The translations under genes and the position numbers were made by a program. A stretch of 64,000 nucleotides of DNA from Rhododendron vialii (Eukaryota; Streptophyta; Magnoliopsida; Ericales; Ericaceae). Every line of letters starts with the position of its first letter. Position 1 is the stretch's first letter. The DNA lies in NCBI RefSeq assembly GCF_030253575.1, contig NC_080567.1, forward strand, positions 35,679,501-35,743,500, given 5' to 3'. Positions 11,135-21,851 of this stretch are shown here, one piece after another. Below the pieces are notes generated by a model. The model had not been told where the DNA came from, ran no database searches, and was given only the letters and a program-made list of their open reading frames with translations.

Positions 11135-11611
11135 AAGAGAGTGCTCAGAGGAGGTCAGAATGGGATATAGGCCCTTGTGACAAGGTCCCTTGTACAAGAT
11201 TCTGTGAGAATTCTTGTCCTGGATTTCGAGACCAGAAGAATCAAAAGTTAGAGAATACTGATTATCTCTAGCAAACTGATGAACGGAAATAAGATTGTGA
11301 GTAATATGTGGTGTATGAAGAATATGAGACAATTGAAAATGACCTGAAGGTGTTGGAAGTAAACCTTTGCAAGTATGAGACACCTGAAGTTGAGAACCAT
11401 TGCCCACTATAATGCCATCTTGTGTGTTTGCAGGTTGAGGATTAGTCAAATTTTGTAGATTGTTGATAATGTGGTTGGTAGCACCACTATCAAAGTACCA
11501 TGGTTGACCAATAGAAGTAGAAGCACCAACCATTGAGGAAGAAGGTAACTGAGATCCAGGAGTAAACTGTGTTTCAGTAAAGTTTGTTCCTGTGTAATAA
11601 CATCTGGGACC
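11135..11611 (-). pseudogene. Ty1/copia gag-pol fragment: aspartic protease region
   Basis: The minus strand encodes a protease-type segment. WYFDSGATNHI carries the catalytic DSG (D of DSGA), followed by the phrases LQVSHTCKGLLPT and HNLISVHQFARDN and by ILYKGPCHKGLYP, the usual copia protease-to-integrase context. The frame ends abruptly at 11135, where the chromovirus-like LTR begins. No reverse transcriptase or integrase core is present. On the other side it stops at a partial TRIM LTR. Confidence 0.85.
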
Positions 11612-11926
11612 TCTCTACTCATTGCTAATTGACTTTGAGATGGATATAAAGTTTCCACATGGTATCAGAGCGGGGCCCGTTTCACCCCACATTTTAAAAA
11701 TTAACAATCCGCACCCCACGATGACAGACCAGCAAAAAGGCTGCACGATGATAGGACCCAAAAATGGCCACACGTGACAGACCTCAAATGCGGCTGCACG
11801 TGAGGGGGGACGTTAAGGAAATGGAATCCCACATTGCTTGGGAGTGGAATGGGTGATCACTTAATAACATTTGAAATCTTTCCATTCATTGCCAATTGAT
11901 TTTGAGATGGATATAAAGTTTCTACG
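11612..11926 (+). mobile_element. TRIM element with truncated 5' LTR, abutting the UGT pseudogene
   Basis: A 47-bp remnant of the 5' LTR (11612-11658) matches the end of the 3' LTR (11811-11926), for example ATTGACTTTGAGATGGATAT against ATTGATTTTGAGATGGATAT. Right after it comes TGGTATCAGAGC (11660), the initiator-Met tRNA primer site. A short non-coding interior follows, then a purine-rich tract (GTGAGGGGGGA) and the 3' LTR. The 3' LTR ends exactly where UGT homology starts. Confidence 0.8.
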
Positions 11927-12438
11927 AAAAGGGTTCATCATCGGACGAAACTTCTCTATGAGGCTTGTATAACCTCATATTCTCCGAAGCACAGAGGGCG
12001 AAGAAGCTAGTCCCGTGGAAAACCAGCCTCGGAATGCCGAATTTCGCTGCGGTATCCGTGGCCCACCGGAAGAACATGTCCGCGACAAGGCAGTCGGGGC
12101 GGACCTCGTCGAGAATCCTCTCCAGCGGGCCGGTCTTGGAGCAATGCGGTGGCCTTGGCGAAGTTGGGGATCATGTCGTCGGAAGTTATTTGATCGAGAC
12201 TTTCGCATCCTTCGGGTAAGCCCGCGGCAGCTGCCGGGAAATCGACCGTGAGGATTCCCATTTGGAAACCCAGTTGATTGGTTCTTTCTACCGATTTTGT
12301 GAAGTAATGAGCGTTGTGAGGAGTGGTGATTATGGTGGATTTGACGCCATGGGTGGCGAAGAGTTTGGCAACGTCAAGAGTTGGGATCATGTGGCCGGGA
12401 GCCATCAGCGGGAGGAAGAAGACGTGCAGTTGAGCCAT
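11927..12438 (-). pseudogene. UGT73-family glycosyltransferase pseudogene, N-terminal third only
   Basis: The first 101 codons match the intact neighbours closely (start at 12438, GHMIP with the catalytic His, [22 protein letters not shown]). After LLQD a net 4-base insertion near 12130-12150 shifts the frame. Homology continues out of frame to about codon 170 (GGACGAAACTTCTCT near 11945) and stops at the TRIM LTR, so the acceptor-side end and the whole UDP-sugar domain are missing. The ATG context and the first 100 bp upstream still resemble those of the intact gene at 19600. It cannot encode a functional enzyme. Confidence 0.93.
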
Positions 12439-13134
12439 TATTTTTTGCTTTGGAGGTGTGTAGTCGATTTTGGAGGCTTGGAAACGAAAGCTAGAGAGAG
12501 AAAGATTGTGTTGAATAATAAAACAGGGACTAGTTTGACGGTGTTCTTAAGAGTATCGTGGATATATCATATCATAGATGTAGGCAGAACAAACATCCAA
12601 TCGAGATGCTTCACACTTGCGTTTGTTGACTATGCCGTCCTTTTTTTTGCCCGTGGAATTCATGAATAGACTTTTCTTGAGAATTGTCTAATTTGGAACA
12701 ACTGTATCGTGGAATCGTCTGACACTTAGACGACATGAACGGTGACTCAACTCCTTACTTTGGAATCCGAAGACCGCGGGAAATCCGTATTGGAGGAAGG
12801 TTCAGAATAATGATGGTAGAGTATTAGAGAGAGGCTCGAAATTGGATTAGTTCTTTGATTATTCAATAGTTCAGGAGACTGGAGTACCGCAACCACCGCC
12901 TGGTGCTCCGGAGTCCGGATCAATTTACAACTACATGTTATTGTGAGATTTATATACTTAATAGCAGACCCCACAGAAACATCTAATTATAATGTCTGAA
13001 GCAACACGTATATGAGAGAAGAGTGATGGGTAAGAGTGTACGTAGCATTGTTCATCAGTGAAAGCTGCCCTTACATTTGAAGAAAAACTATCCAAGTAAT
13101 AAAATCTCTTGAAATAGTGATTTATTACAAGAAC
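12439..13134. other. former promoter region of the UGT pseudogene
   Basis: The interval 12460-12530 matches the 5' leader of the intact gene at 19600 (AGTCGATTTTGGAGGCTTGG). About 12785-12850 matches the sequence near 19756-19800. Between them lie about 230 bp absent from the intact copy. I see no gene here. Confidence 0.6.
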
Positions 13135-13910
13135 TTAATTAAGAGTATCACTTATCAATACACTTGTAATAAAAGAAGATAGGATGGTAAGCAAGGCATG
13201 CCGTGAAAATACGAAATTATCCCTCATAGGATTACCCTTGTAGTTTAAGTTGAAGGATATGGTTGTCATTTCGCCTTGTTTGAAAGATCTAAAAGAATGT
13301 AGGATGGCTAGCCAAGCCACACTTTGAAATTACCAATTTGTCCTTGTAGTTTGTCAATGGTGGAGTTAAGATATGAAGGTATTTTAGGCATTTCAGTATT
13401 AAGTCTTTTGCTTAGTCAAAAAGAAAGGGAGGTACACAAAAAATCTTTATTTTGCCTAATTTAAGGGATATTGTTTTTTATAGGTACCAAAAAAAAAAAA
13501 TTCTTTATTTCCCTAATTTAAGGCAAGCCAAGTTACCATGTTAAAAGACAAAATTACCCTTGTAGATTTCGTCTTTCAAATATTTTTTGGATGTCTTGAG
13601 TTTAGATTATTTTAGGTCCTACTTTGCTTAGTCAAGAAGAAAAGACTTTTCGATGGTATTTTAGATATTTTGGGTCCTCCTTTGCTTAGTAAAAAATAAA
13701 AGACTTTTTGGAGATATTTTAGGTCCTACTTTGCTTAGTCAATAAGAAAAGGCTTTTTCGAGGGTATTTTAGGTATTTAAGGTCCTCATTTGCTTAGTTA
13801 AGAAGAAAAGGCTTTTCGAGAGTATTTTAGGTTCCCTTTTGCTTAGTCAAGAAGAAAAGACATTTAATGGTATTTTAGGTCCCTCTTTGCTTTGTTAAAA
13901 AGAAAAAGCT
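13135..13910. repeat. degenerate minisatellite built on TTTGCTTAGTCAAGAAGAAAAG
   Basis: Phrases such as GTATTTTAGGTCC and TTTGCTTAGTCAAGAAG recur at least six times between 13600 and 13910 at 50-66 bp spacing. Weaker relatives occur back to 13135. The first part also repeats GATGGCTAGCCAAGCCAC and GATGGTAAGCAAGGCATG. Confidence 0.8.
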
Positions 13911-13946
13911 TTATACATTTTCTCAATCTAATCATTAGAAAGAAAG

Positions 13947-13949
<3 letters not shown>

Positions 13950-14035
<86 letters not shown>

Positions 14036-14068
14036 CCTTCTATAATTCATATGAAGATAGGCCCATCA

Positions 14069-14119
<51 letters not shown>
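13950..14119. repeat. twin CT microsatellites separated by a duplicated 40-bp flank
   Basis: A pure CT run spans 13950-14032 and a second about 14071-14119. The sequence starting ATCCTTCTATAATTCATATG follows both runs (14034 and 14120), so array plus flank was duplicated as a unit. Predicted poly-Ser/Leu peptides here are artefacts. Confidence 0.97.
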
Positions 14120-14122
<3 letters not shown>

Positions 14123-14159
14123 CTTCTATAATTCATATGAAGATAGGCCCATCAATTTC

Positions 14160-15420
14160 TCAATCATAGATTCTTACACACGAAGAAAGAAACAACTACG
14201 TGGTCGATTCTCTTAGATTTCATAACCCTAGACTATGATTTTATCAGAACATCTTCAAATCATAGGTATTTTAAGTGGTCTCTTCTTTTGGGGGTTTTCT
14301 AATTGTTTTACTTTTATGGTTCTATTTTTTTCAATATCAATGCTTGATAGTTTGTTGTGTGCTCTCAGCAAACCAAACTCTAATTTTGTTCTATACTTTT
14401 GGAGAAAAGCTATCTTGCGGCAAGGTTTTATAATTATTTTTCAAAATACACGGACGAAAAAGCCTCATTATTTGTACAGTTTTAGAATCTAATCCATGAC
14501 ATTATCTTGATTATTGTTGCTATTGTTTGAGAAGGAATTCATATTTTAATCCAAAGACTTATTTCTTTGATCTATGTTTATGCAATGTTTAATTTGTCCT
14601 GATGGAATCAGAAATACTATTCCTTATAATCATTTTTTTTAACAAAGTTGAGCTATTTGCGACTCTCTTCAGTTTTAGTTCATATGTTGGATTAAATTAC
14701 TTACATGATCTATGAAATTACAATAGTCTTAATTAATTATTTGAGTCTACAAAATTAAAAATATTTTGGTACTCCAAAATATTGTTCTATATGTTATTTT
14801 TTCCGTACAAGAACTCCTTTTGTATTGCTTATAAAAATACTATATTCTTTTTTCTTTTCTTTTCTTTTCTTTTCTTTTTTGTAAAAATGACATTTCATTC
14901 AATTACTTACTCTTACGATTTCTTTATTTCCATAATAATATCTTAAATTTGAACCATCTTACATACCTGAACAGTTAGTAGTTACACCAATGAGCACACA
15001 GGAATTACACTTGTATGTTTAATAAAAACGGATCCTTAAACATCACTTTCTTTTATTTTTAAAGTAAAAGAAATAATTACGTCAACATAATTAACTTCCA
15101 TGAACATATTTTTGTCGATAGCATATGTAACTTATTCAAACGTGCATGCCTGAGCAAAAGTAAATTTTAATCAACTTCAACTTTACGAAGTTCATTTACC
15201 TTTTGTGCTATATAATAAACTAATTGGGTTTTGAATTAATCTGAAAAAATGAGCCCTCTTTTTTTAAAAGTTTACTCATAATGGACTTTATATTTTATAT
15301 CTATTATAACATGCTACAACTTATATATCCAACTATTTGCCTCGCTTTTGTATCCGACTGTTCCTACGTAATCAAGATAAATTGATTAGCGACTCAAACT
15401 GATCTCATTAATCCTAGGCA
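14160..15420. other. AT-rich spacer without recognisable gene
   Basis: No coding signature and no terminal repeats found. A TTTTC run lies near 14850-14875. Confidence 0.6.
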
Positions 15421-16619
15421 TTGGCCAAGTGCTGAGACTTTCTCCCGGCTTTAGTCGGGACTTTTGTTAGGAACGGTGGTATGGATCTTCTCAGAAGATG
15501 TCCGTAAATTGATCCGAATACTTGAGTAATTAAAAAAAAAACTAATCTCCGGTGTTGACTCTATGTTTCTTTTGTAATACGAGCACTGATTTGTGGTATT
15601 TCCACAAGAAGACGACCCATTTACGAGTGTCACCAAAGAATGATACAGGTGTTTAGTTCAACCGGCAATCCGACGAAGGATGCATGTGGGTACTAGGAGA
15701 GATTACTCAAGGCCCTTCACCCCGTCATGGGGTGTGGTGTCCCTGTCCCTTTTTTACCAGGATGGGACCTACATGTTTGTATTGGGCCCCACACGAAATG
15801 TGTGATAAAAAAAGAGCTTATGGTACCACGTGACGGTGCTCGGAGGAATTAATAAATTTTGGGGTAAAAAATGTTCTTGTATTGATGTAATCGCTTTCGT
15901 CATTCACTTTGAATCCGGTCTTAGTTTTGGTGTAGGGTCCATTCCCTTTCAGTTTTGGGTTACTCATGCCACAGCTACGGCCATCTCCATTCTTTGACTC
16001 TGGAAATTTTTCCGTACCGAGTGGGTATATCTCATATGGTGCCCACGCGACACATTCAGGCCATTCAATACATTTTTAAACGATTCAAATTGAAACCCTC
16101 TTTTTCCACTCATCCCATCGCTCTCTCTTCTCATTTTCTTTCTCCAATTCAGAGCAGTCCAAAATCGCAATGGACGACCTGAATATGCCTAGCGAGCACC
16201 ACGTGGTTCTCACCCGGCACTGAAAAATTCTTCACTCTACTTAAACCAAAAATTTAGCTCAGAAATTTGTGTAGTAGACCAGCTTTTTCTTTTACTTGTG
16301 TCCAATAGTGTTGCTAAGTGTTGTTAAGTTGTAGGAGTATTATGATGGGAGAGTTTAGTTTGCCCGCAAGTTAACTGTGTAGTGCATAGAAACTGTAATT
16401 TAGTGGGACCCATGAGAGAATGAGAAAGAAATTAACAAACAAATGGGTCTCACTTTTTCGTAGAAAATCATAATTTTCATTCGTGTGCTTGTATTCAACC
16501 AATTTTTCTTCTTGGTATTGAAACAAATTTATAAAGAACACAAGAAACAATACAATTTCACAAAACAAAAACAAAAGCAACTAGCTTTCAAGCATTCATC
16601 AGTCATAACCAAATTTAGC
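15421..16619. other. duplicated UGT-array spacer and 3' flank
   Basis: The part 15428-15680 matches 22448-22690 (GTGCTGAGACTTTCTCCCGG). The part 15870-15980 matches 21730-21840 and 25200-25290 (GGTGTAGGGTCCA). The part 16390-16619 matches 22690-22935, the 3' flank of the intact gene at 22936. This is a paralogous spacer carried along with the UGT duplications. A Mutator-like MITE is embedded at about 16000-16233. Confidence 0.8.
16000..16233. mobile_element. Mutator-like MITE, diverged copy
   Basis: The left end GGAAATTTTTCCGTACCGAG and the right end CACCCGGCACTGAAAAATTC match the terminal repeats of the copies at 25305-25541 and 61189-61363. No clear target duplication remains. It sits in the same relative place as the 25.3-kb copy, so both may descend from one insertion. 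Confidence 0.65.
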
Positions 16620-16788
16620 TTTAGCAACTCAAGTCCGATAAGAACTCAATTCATGTAAAGATCATTTAAATTAGCATGCGACGACCCAACTTCTTCAACA
16701 GCCTTTTTTGCCATTTTTTTAAATTCCTTGGCTCTATTCCTCATCTCCTCCGCCTCTTTCCCCACCATGACACGCCGCACCGCCTTAA
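16620..16788 (-). pseudogene. UGT73-family C-terminal fragment
   Basis: About 45 codons match the last part of the intact UGTs: [20 protein letters not shown], then [13 protein letters not shown] and NLNDL. A one-base deletion after NLNDL shifts the frame, giving YMN and a premature stop in place of the family ending IHELSSYR. Homology begins sharply at 16788, where unrelated sequence follows. With the fragment at 11927-12438 it could be the other end of one disrupted gene or of a separate copy. Confidence 0.9.
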
Positions 16789-17209
16789 ACAGTCACTCTT
16801 CTTGCGTATCAATGTCTGCCCATGCAGTAGCCAACAGCCACTTACCTCACCACCACCGTCCACCACCGTCGATCCGTTTCCTCCGGTGTCGCCCATCTCC
16901 ACGGCTTCATCCCCACCTTCGCCGCCCAAAACCGTCACCGATTCATCCGACCTGCGTCTCCAAAATATAGTAAGAATGGTTTCTCTCTCTCTCCTCGTTC
17001 TTGGTTTACGAAAAATCCATGCAAATGGTAAGAAAACGTAAGACATTGTTTAAGGCATAATATTCCATTGTTTAAGACATTGTCTAGTACTCCAGTTTTA
17101 AACAATCACACTGTTTAATACTCCCTATGCATAATATTACATTCACCATTTTATAAAGGTAAGCTTTAATTACTGTTTCTTATTAACCTTAATGTTCACA
17201 ACATTATTT
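16789..17209. other. spacer of unknown origin between UGT and FAR1 fragments
   Basis: A GC-richer, proline-coding-like stretch (16840-16970, CACCACCGTCCACCACCGTC) is followed by AT-rich sequence. It might be a captured gene piece. I recognise no protein. Confidence 0.4.
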
Positions 17210-17726
17210 TAGAATGGACGGTGGTGGACTTGAAGAGCCTATGAGAGAAATTGATTGGTACAAAACGCCTTGGAATGGAGTTTGACACAGAGAATGCTGC
17301 GTATGATTTTTACAATGATCTCGGACGGGTCAAGAGATTTTTTCATTCAGAGCTAGAGGTTGTTTTACGAGAAGCAAGAAAGATGGTATTTTGTTAAATA
17401 GAAAGTTTGTTTGTAATAAACAAGGTTGAAGGGGAATAGATAAACGGAGCCCAGTAGTAGAACAACCTCGAAAAGAGACGAGAACCAATTGCGACGCGTT
17501 CATGTATATATGGGCATTTAGTCGAAACAAGTCAAAATGGAGCGTGACAAAATTAATTCAAAGAGAAGCACAACCGTACCACCTTCTGCATATTCCTGAG
17601 AAAAAGCATAAATTTTGCGGAGTTGGTGCGTCTTTGAATAAGCGTATGACTGCTGGTGCATATTTGATAAAGAATCAAGTGACAATCAATTGTTCTCTAG
17701 CTCAAACACCTGCAATTGTTCTCTAG
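17210..17726 (+). pseudogene. FAR1/FHY3-type DNA-binding domain fragment
   Basis: In shifting frames the plus strand reads GMEFDTENAAYDFYND, then SKKDGILLNRKFVCNKQG, a stop, RGIDKRSPVVEQPRKETRT, NCDAF, and KWSVTKLI. This is the order of the FAR1 domain of FAR1-related sequence proteins (GMEF...AxxFYxxY, RxFVCxxxG, R.xTRxxCxA, W.VxKF). Those proteins derive from Mutator-like transposases. At least one frameshift and one in-frame stop are present, and the MULE transposase and SWIM regions are missing. Confidence 0.75.
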
Positions 17727-18166
17727 CGTATAACTAGCAGGGGCATTTCCCAACAGTACGTTTCAGAGGAATACCGGGTGACCTCCCTTACCACAGGCTC
17801 CCCGATGAGTCCCTTATTTGTCCGTTTACCGCTTGCTCAAGCCGAGCAGTACACTTACTCGTTTTGTCAAGCTCATAAAGCACTACGTTGCATGGGTCGG
17901 TTTATACGTACTATAATTGAATATTTAAAATACCTTATAATACTATATGATTAGTTCTAATTATCACCTAATTAACTTCTTAAAATGTGAAGTCAATCGT
18001 AATTATCAACATCAAGAAAGATATTATTCAAATCAAGTAGCATTTCGTACTACGCATAATTTCAAAAAACCATGAGAAACAATACAAGTTTTACGGACCA
18101 AAAACAAAAACAAAAGCAACTAGTTTTTAGCATTCATTTGTCATTACCAAATCCAACTTCAGCATC
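17727..18166. other. spacer and 3' flank of UGT gene 1
   Basis: Nothing recognisable until about 18060. From there the sequence matches the 3' flanks at 16550 and 22850 (AAACAATACAA, CAACTAG, CATTCAT). Confidence 0.6.
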
Positions 18167-19223
18167 TCAAACCCGATAAGAACTCAATTCATGTATAAGA
18201 TCATTCAAATTAGTGTGCGATCCGCCTTCCTCAACCGCCTTCTTTGCCATTTCCTTGAATTCCTGGGCTCTATTCCTCATCTCCTCAGCGTCTTCACCCA
18301 CCATGACACGCCGAACCGCCTTCCCAATCTGCTCCCTCATCACCACACCACTTACCGTAAAAAAATTCCACTTAAGAGCCCCAATACTAACCCCGATCCT
18401 TAATACCTCTGTCACTAACTTCTCATTATAAAATTGCTCCGCGAACATCGGCCATGTCACCATCGGAACTCCGGCGCTTATCCCTTCCAATGTTGAATTC
18501 CATCCACAGTGAGTCAAGAAACCGCCCACCGCGTCGTGATCAAGAATCAACACTTGGGGGGCCCACCCTCTAATAATTAAACCCTTGTCTTTCATCCTTT
18601 CTTCAAACCCTTCTGGTAACCACTCTTCACTTTCGTTTTCGTTTTCCCCTCTCATCACAACCCAGATGAACTGTTGCCCTGAAGATTCAAGACCCATTGC
18701 GATCTCGTACAACTGAGAAACATCGAATTTCACCAAGCTTCCGAAACAGATATATATCACCGAATTGGGTTTCTTCGAACCAAGCCATTTTAAACATGAC
18801 TCGTGTTTGTCGATCGATGCTTCTTTACCCCTCTGTGCTTTATCTTCTATTTCTCGATTGCATAACGAAACGGGTCCAATATGCCAAACCCTTCTTTTCA
18901 AAACGTCCCGGTAATAATCAGCATACTCTCTTTCAAGCTCGTAAAAGCTGTTGACTATAGCTCCATAGCTTAATAACTCCGACTCTTCCATATTTACAGC
19001 TATTCTGGCGAAGTCTGTTTCGGACTCGCTTCGTTCGTACTCTGGCACTTGCATTTTCGTGAGCTTAATTTGATGAGGAAGACGAGGCACAATAAAGGTC
19101 TCATCATTGGACGAAACTTCTCTCTGAGGCTTGTATAACCTCATATTCTCCGTAGCACAGAGGGCGAAGAAGCTAGTCCCGTGGAAAACCAGCCTCGGAA
19201 TGCCAAATTTCGCTGCGGCTTCC

Positions 19224-19260
<37 letters not shown>

Positions 19261-19600
19261 CGGGTCGGACTTTGTCGAGAATCCTCTCCAGCGGGTCTTG
19301 CAGCATGGCGGTGGCCTTGGAGAAGTTGGGGATCATGTCGTCGGAAGTTATTTGATCGAGACTTTCGCATCCTTCAGGTAAGCCGGCGGCAGCTGCCGGG
19401 AAATCGACCGTGAGGATTCCCATTTGGGAACCCAGTTGATTGGTTCTTTCTACTGATTTTGTGAAGTAATGAGCGTTGAGAGGAGTGGTGATTATGGTGG
19501 ATTTGACCCCACGGGTTGCGAAGAGTTTGGCAATGTCAAGAGTTGGGATCATGTGGCCGGGAGCCATCAACGGGAAGAAGACCACGTGCAGTTGACCCAT
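18167..19600 (-). CDS. UGT73-family UDP-glycosyltransferase (array gene 1), 477 aa
   Basis: Single-exon GT1 glycosyltransferase, predicted cytosolic, transferring a sugar (probably glucose) from UDP-sugar to a small phenolic acceptor. Residue order: GHMIP with catalytic His16; [12 protein letters not shown] with the partner Asp119; [11 protein letters not shown] near 239; and a complete 44-residue PSPG box W346-Q389 (WAPQ, HCGWNST, ending EQ, the Gln usually linked to UDP-glucose preference). Overall similarity is to UGT73 enzymes annotated as scopoletin or flavonol glucosyltransferases. The acceptor cannot be read from sequence. The start at 19600 has A at -3 and G at +4. It differs from its paralogue at 24369 in the acceptor half (MAPGH against MAHGH) and in the segment NFFTVSGVVM near 412-421. 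A hAT element begins 220 bp upstream. Confidence 0.95.
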
Positions 19601-19725
19601 TATTTTTTTGTTTTGGAAGAGTACTAGTCGATTTTGGAGGCTTGGAAACGAAAGCTAGAGAGAGAAAGATCGTGTTGAATAGAACAGGAACTTGTTTGAC
19701 GATGAGGGCGTTAAGTTTTTAGGAG

Positions 19726-19733
19726 TATATATA
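19726..19733 (-). promoter_or_regulatory. probable TATA box of UGT gene 1
   Basis: TATATATA lies 126 bp upstream of the ATG and is the only good TATA in the first 200 bp. A hAT element starts 87 bp further upstream. Confidence 0.55.
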
Positions 19734-19819
19734 GGAAGAACAAACATACACGAATTGGAGGAAGGTTCATAATGAGGTGGTTGAGAGAGGCTCGAAAATT
19801 TGATACCTTATAGGAAAAC

Positions 19820-20900
19820 CAGTGGCGGACCCAGAATTTTAGGGCTCTGGGGTCAAGTCGTCAAACATCTACAACACATAATTAATAATTTTGCACTTGT
19901 ACACAATGAATCGGAGGTCCGGAAGATAACCAAAATAATAGAACAATAACCAAAATGAGATATCTATTTCTAATATATAACCAAAAAAAGATATCCATCT
20001 ATTACGTATCATTTCACTAAAATGAGATATCTATTTTTTTATCATTTCACCTGCATATCCGTTCATTACGACTTTGTTTCGAAGACTCATTGTTACTTGT
20101 AAGAGTTGATGATTCTACGAGATCCTTTTGTTTATTATCTCATATCTATAGGGATAAAAATAAATAAATCAGTCTTATATAAAAAACAATCTATAGTGTT
20201 CCCAAAAACAACCACAGTTTAAAATAATTAACTCTGTCCCAAATTAATTTAGATTTCGGGCCATGGGGTATCTTTTACCTTACAATGTACAATAGAGTAA
20301 GAGATACGTACGAAGTGAGAAAAACCCACAAAATAGGGTTTTGAACAACCCCAAAAATAGTCATTATAATGTACAACAGAGTGAGAGATATGCATGGAGT
20401 ATAATCAATTTACACTCCTCACAACAAAAAATTTAGGGTTTTGAAAACCCACAAAACAGTCATTACAATCTGAATATAATCAATTTAACCCAAATTAGTC
20501 TAGATTTAGGGTTTTGAAACTACAGGAGATTTGACTTTTACCTTCTTCTTCTTGTTGCTTAAGTTAACTTGCTTTTCTTTCCCAAGATCACAGTGAGAGA
20601 GAAAGAGTCAAAGACGCATGAAAACTTGCTTTCCTCATAAGGGTCGGTACGCCATTCTTTAATGTTTTCCAGAGAGAGAGGGAGAGGGGGGAAAGTGGAG
20701 CCTGTGAATTGTATGTATGGAATATTCCATGAGGCAAGATTTGTAATTTGGTTGAGGTCTTGGGGCAATATGTTTGGGGAAACATGCTTTCTATGGGGCA
20801 AATTGACAAAAATACCCCCAAAACTATACTATTCCCTGCAGAAATGTTGTACTGAGTGGGGTCAATGGACCTCCCTTGCCTACATGTCGTTCCGCCCCTG
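19820..20900. mobile_element. non-autonomous hAT transposon, 1081 bp
   Basis: Termini are CAGTGGCGGA at 19820 and TCCGCCCCTG at 20900, imperfect inverted repeats of the CAGNGGCGGA type common in plant hAT elements. A perfect 8-bp target duplication AGGAAAAC flanks it (19812-19819 and 20901-20908), as expected for hAT. No transposase reading frame was found inside. Its interior is AT-rich with a short GA-rich patch near 20680. Confidence 0.88.
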
Positions 20901-20941
20901 AGGAAAACCACGATTAATATGGTTCCTTAAACATCACAATT

Positions 20942-21370
20942 TGTTAAAATTTGTCACACATTACTCATTTAAGCCACCAAAGCTTAGTTAATAAAATTTA
21001 GAGGCTACTCCACCTATTTTCAATTAGTTTTAGGTTGAAACCCTCCGATAAATCTAACATAGTATCAAAGCTAGATCTTGGGTGACCTCACATCGTGTGG
21101 TCAAGTCTCAATCGCCCGAGTCAATCATCTCACCTTATCAATTAATACCTCCACATGCATCCAGGCTGCATGTGGGGGGTCGCCTGAGTAAAAATCTCCT
21201 AGTTTTCTCAATTCGTACCTCCACGTACATCCGGGCTGCACGTGAGGGGGAGTGTTAAAACTTATCCCACATTGCTCATTTAAGCCACCCAAACTTGGTT
21301 AATAAAATCTAGAGGCTACTTCACCTATTGCCAATTGGTTTTAGGTTGGAACCCTCCAAGAAATCTAACA
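20942..21370 (+). mobile_element. TRIM, complete, 429 bp with 118-bp LTRs
   Basis: The 5' LTR is 20942-21059 and the 3' LTR 21253-21370, both TGTTAAAA...AATCTAACA. The primer site follows at once as TAGTATCAAAGC, two mismatches from the initiator-Met site TGGTATCAGAGC. A purine tract GTGAGGGGGAG precedes the 3' LTR. The non-coding interior holds a duplicated phrase, CTCCACATGCATCC and CTCCACGTACATCC. Flanks CAATT and CTATT look like a decayed 5-bp target duplication. The LTRs differ at roughly a dozen sites. Confidence 0.9.
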
Positions 21371-21535
21371 CTATTGACCCACACCAGTAATCAAAGATTA
21401 TATTTACAACTGTCAACAACCACCCCTTAATCTTGATTAATTATCTCTCCGGAGACTTCTCCCTAATTAGAACAACCTTAATCTTGATTATCTGTTCATC
21501 TTGATTATCTCTTCGGAGAGTTCTCCCTATTCAAA

Positions 21536-21648
21536 AATGATACTCACACAACAATTTAAACACAACACCAAATACAACCTCTCATATTTATGTGAGAAAT
21601 TGTGTAAATTTTTGTATTTAAATTATTGTGTGAGTAATATTGTTGCTC
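21536..21648. mobile_element. MITE, family with ACTCACACAACAAT termini
   Basis: Begins GATACTCACACAACAATT and ends AATTATTGTGTGAGTAATAT, inverted repeats of about 17 bp. Another copy lies at 62758-62912, and a part occurs near 47199-47270. No target duplication was resolved. Confidence 0.7.
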
Positions 21649-21708
21649 CCTAATTAGCACCACTCTTCTCCAATCAAGCTGATTTTATAAGCATGCATGT
21701 GGATGTGG

Positions 21709-21850
21709 CCTGTGGGAACGTGTGCAAGAATGTTCTTGGAATGACGTAATCGCTTCCGCCATGCACTTTGAATCCGGTCTTTAGTTTTGGTGTAGGGTCC
21801 AAATTCTTTTCGTTTTGGAGCTGCCCATACCCATACCACGGCTAAAGTCA
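21709..21850. other. duplicated UGT-spacer module with TGACGTAA
   Basis: Matches 25190-25290 almost base for base (GTTCTTGGAATGACGTAATC, GGTGTAGGGTCCAAAT) and 15870-15975 more weakly. It contains TGACGTAA at 21742-21749, a bZIP-type site. Confidence 0.7.
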
Positions 21851-21851
21851 T

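Noticed and set aside
13892-14131. Ser/Leu-rich frame over CT repeats
   Set aside because: Microsatellite translation, not a protein.
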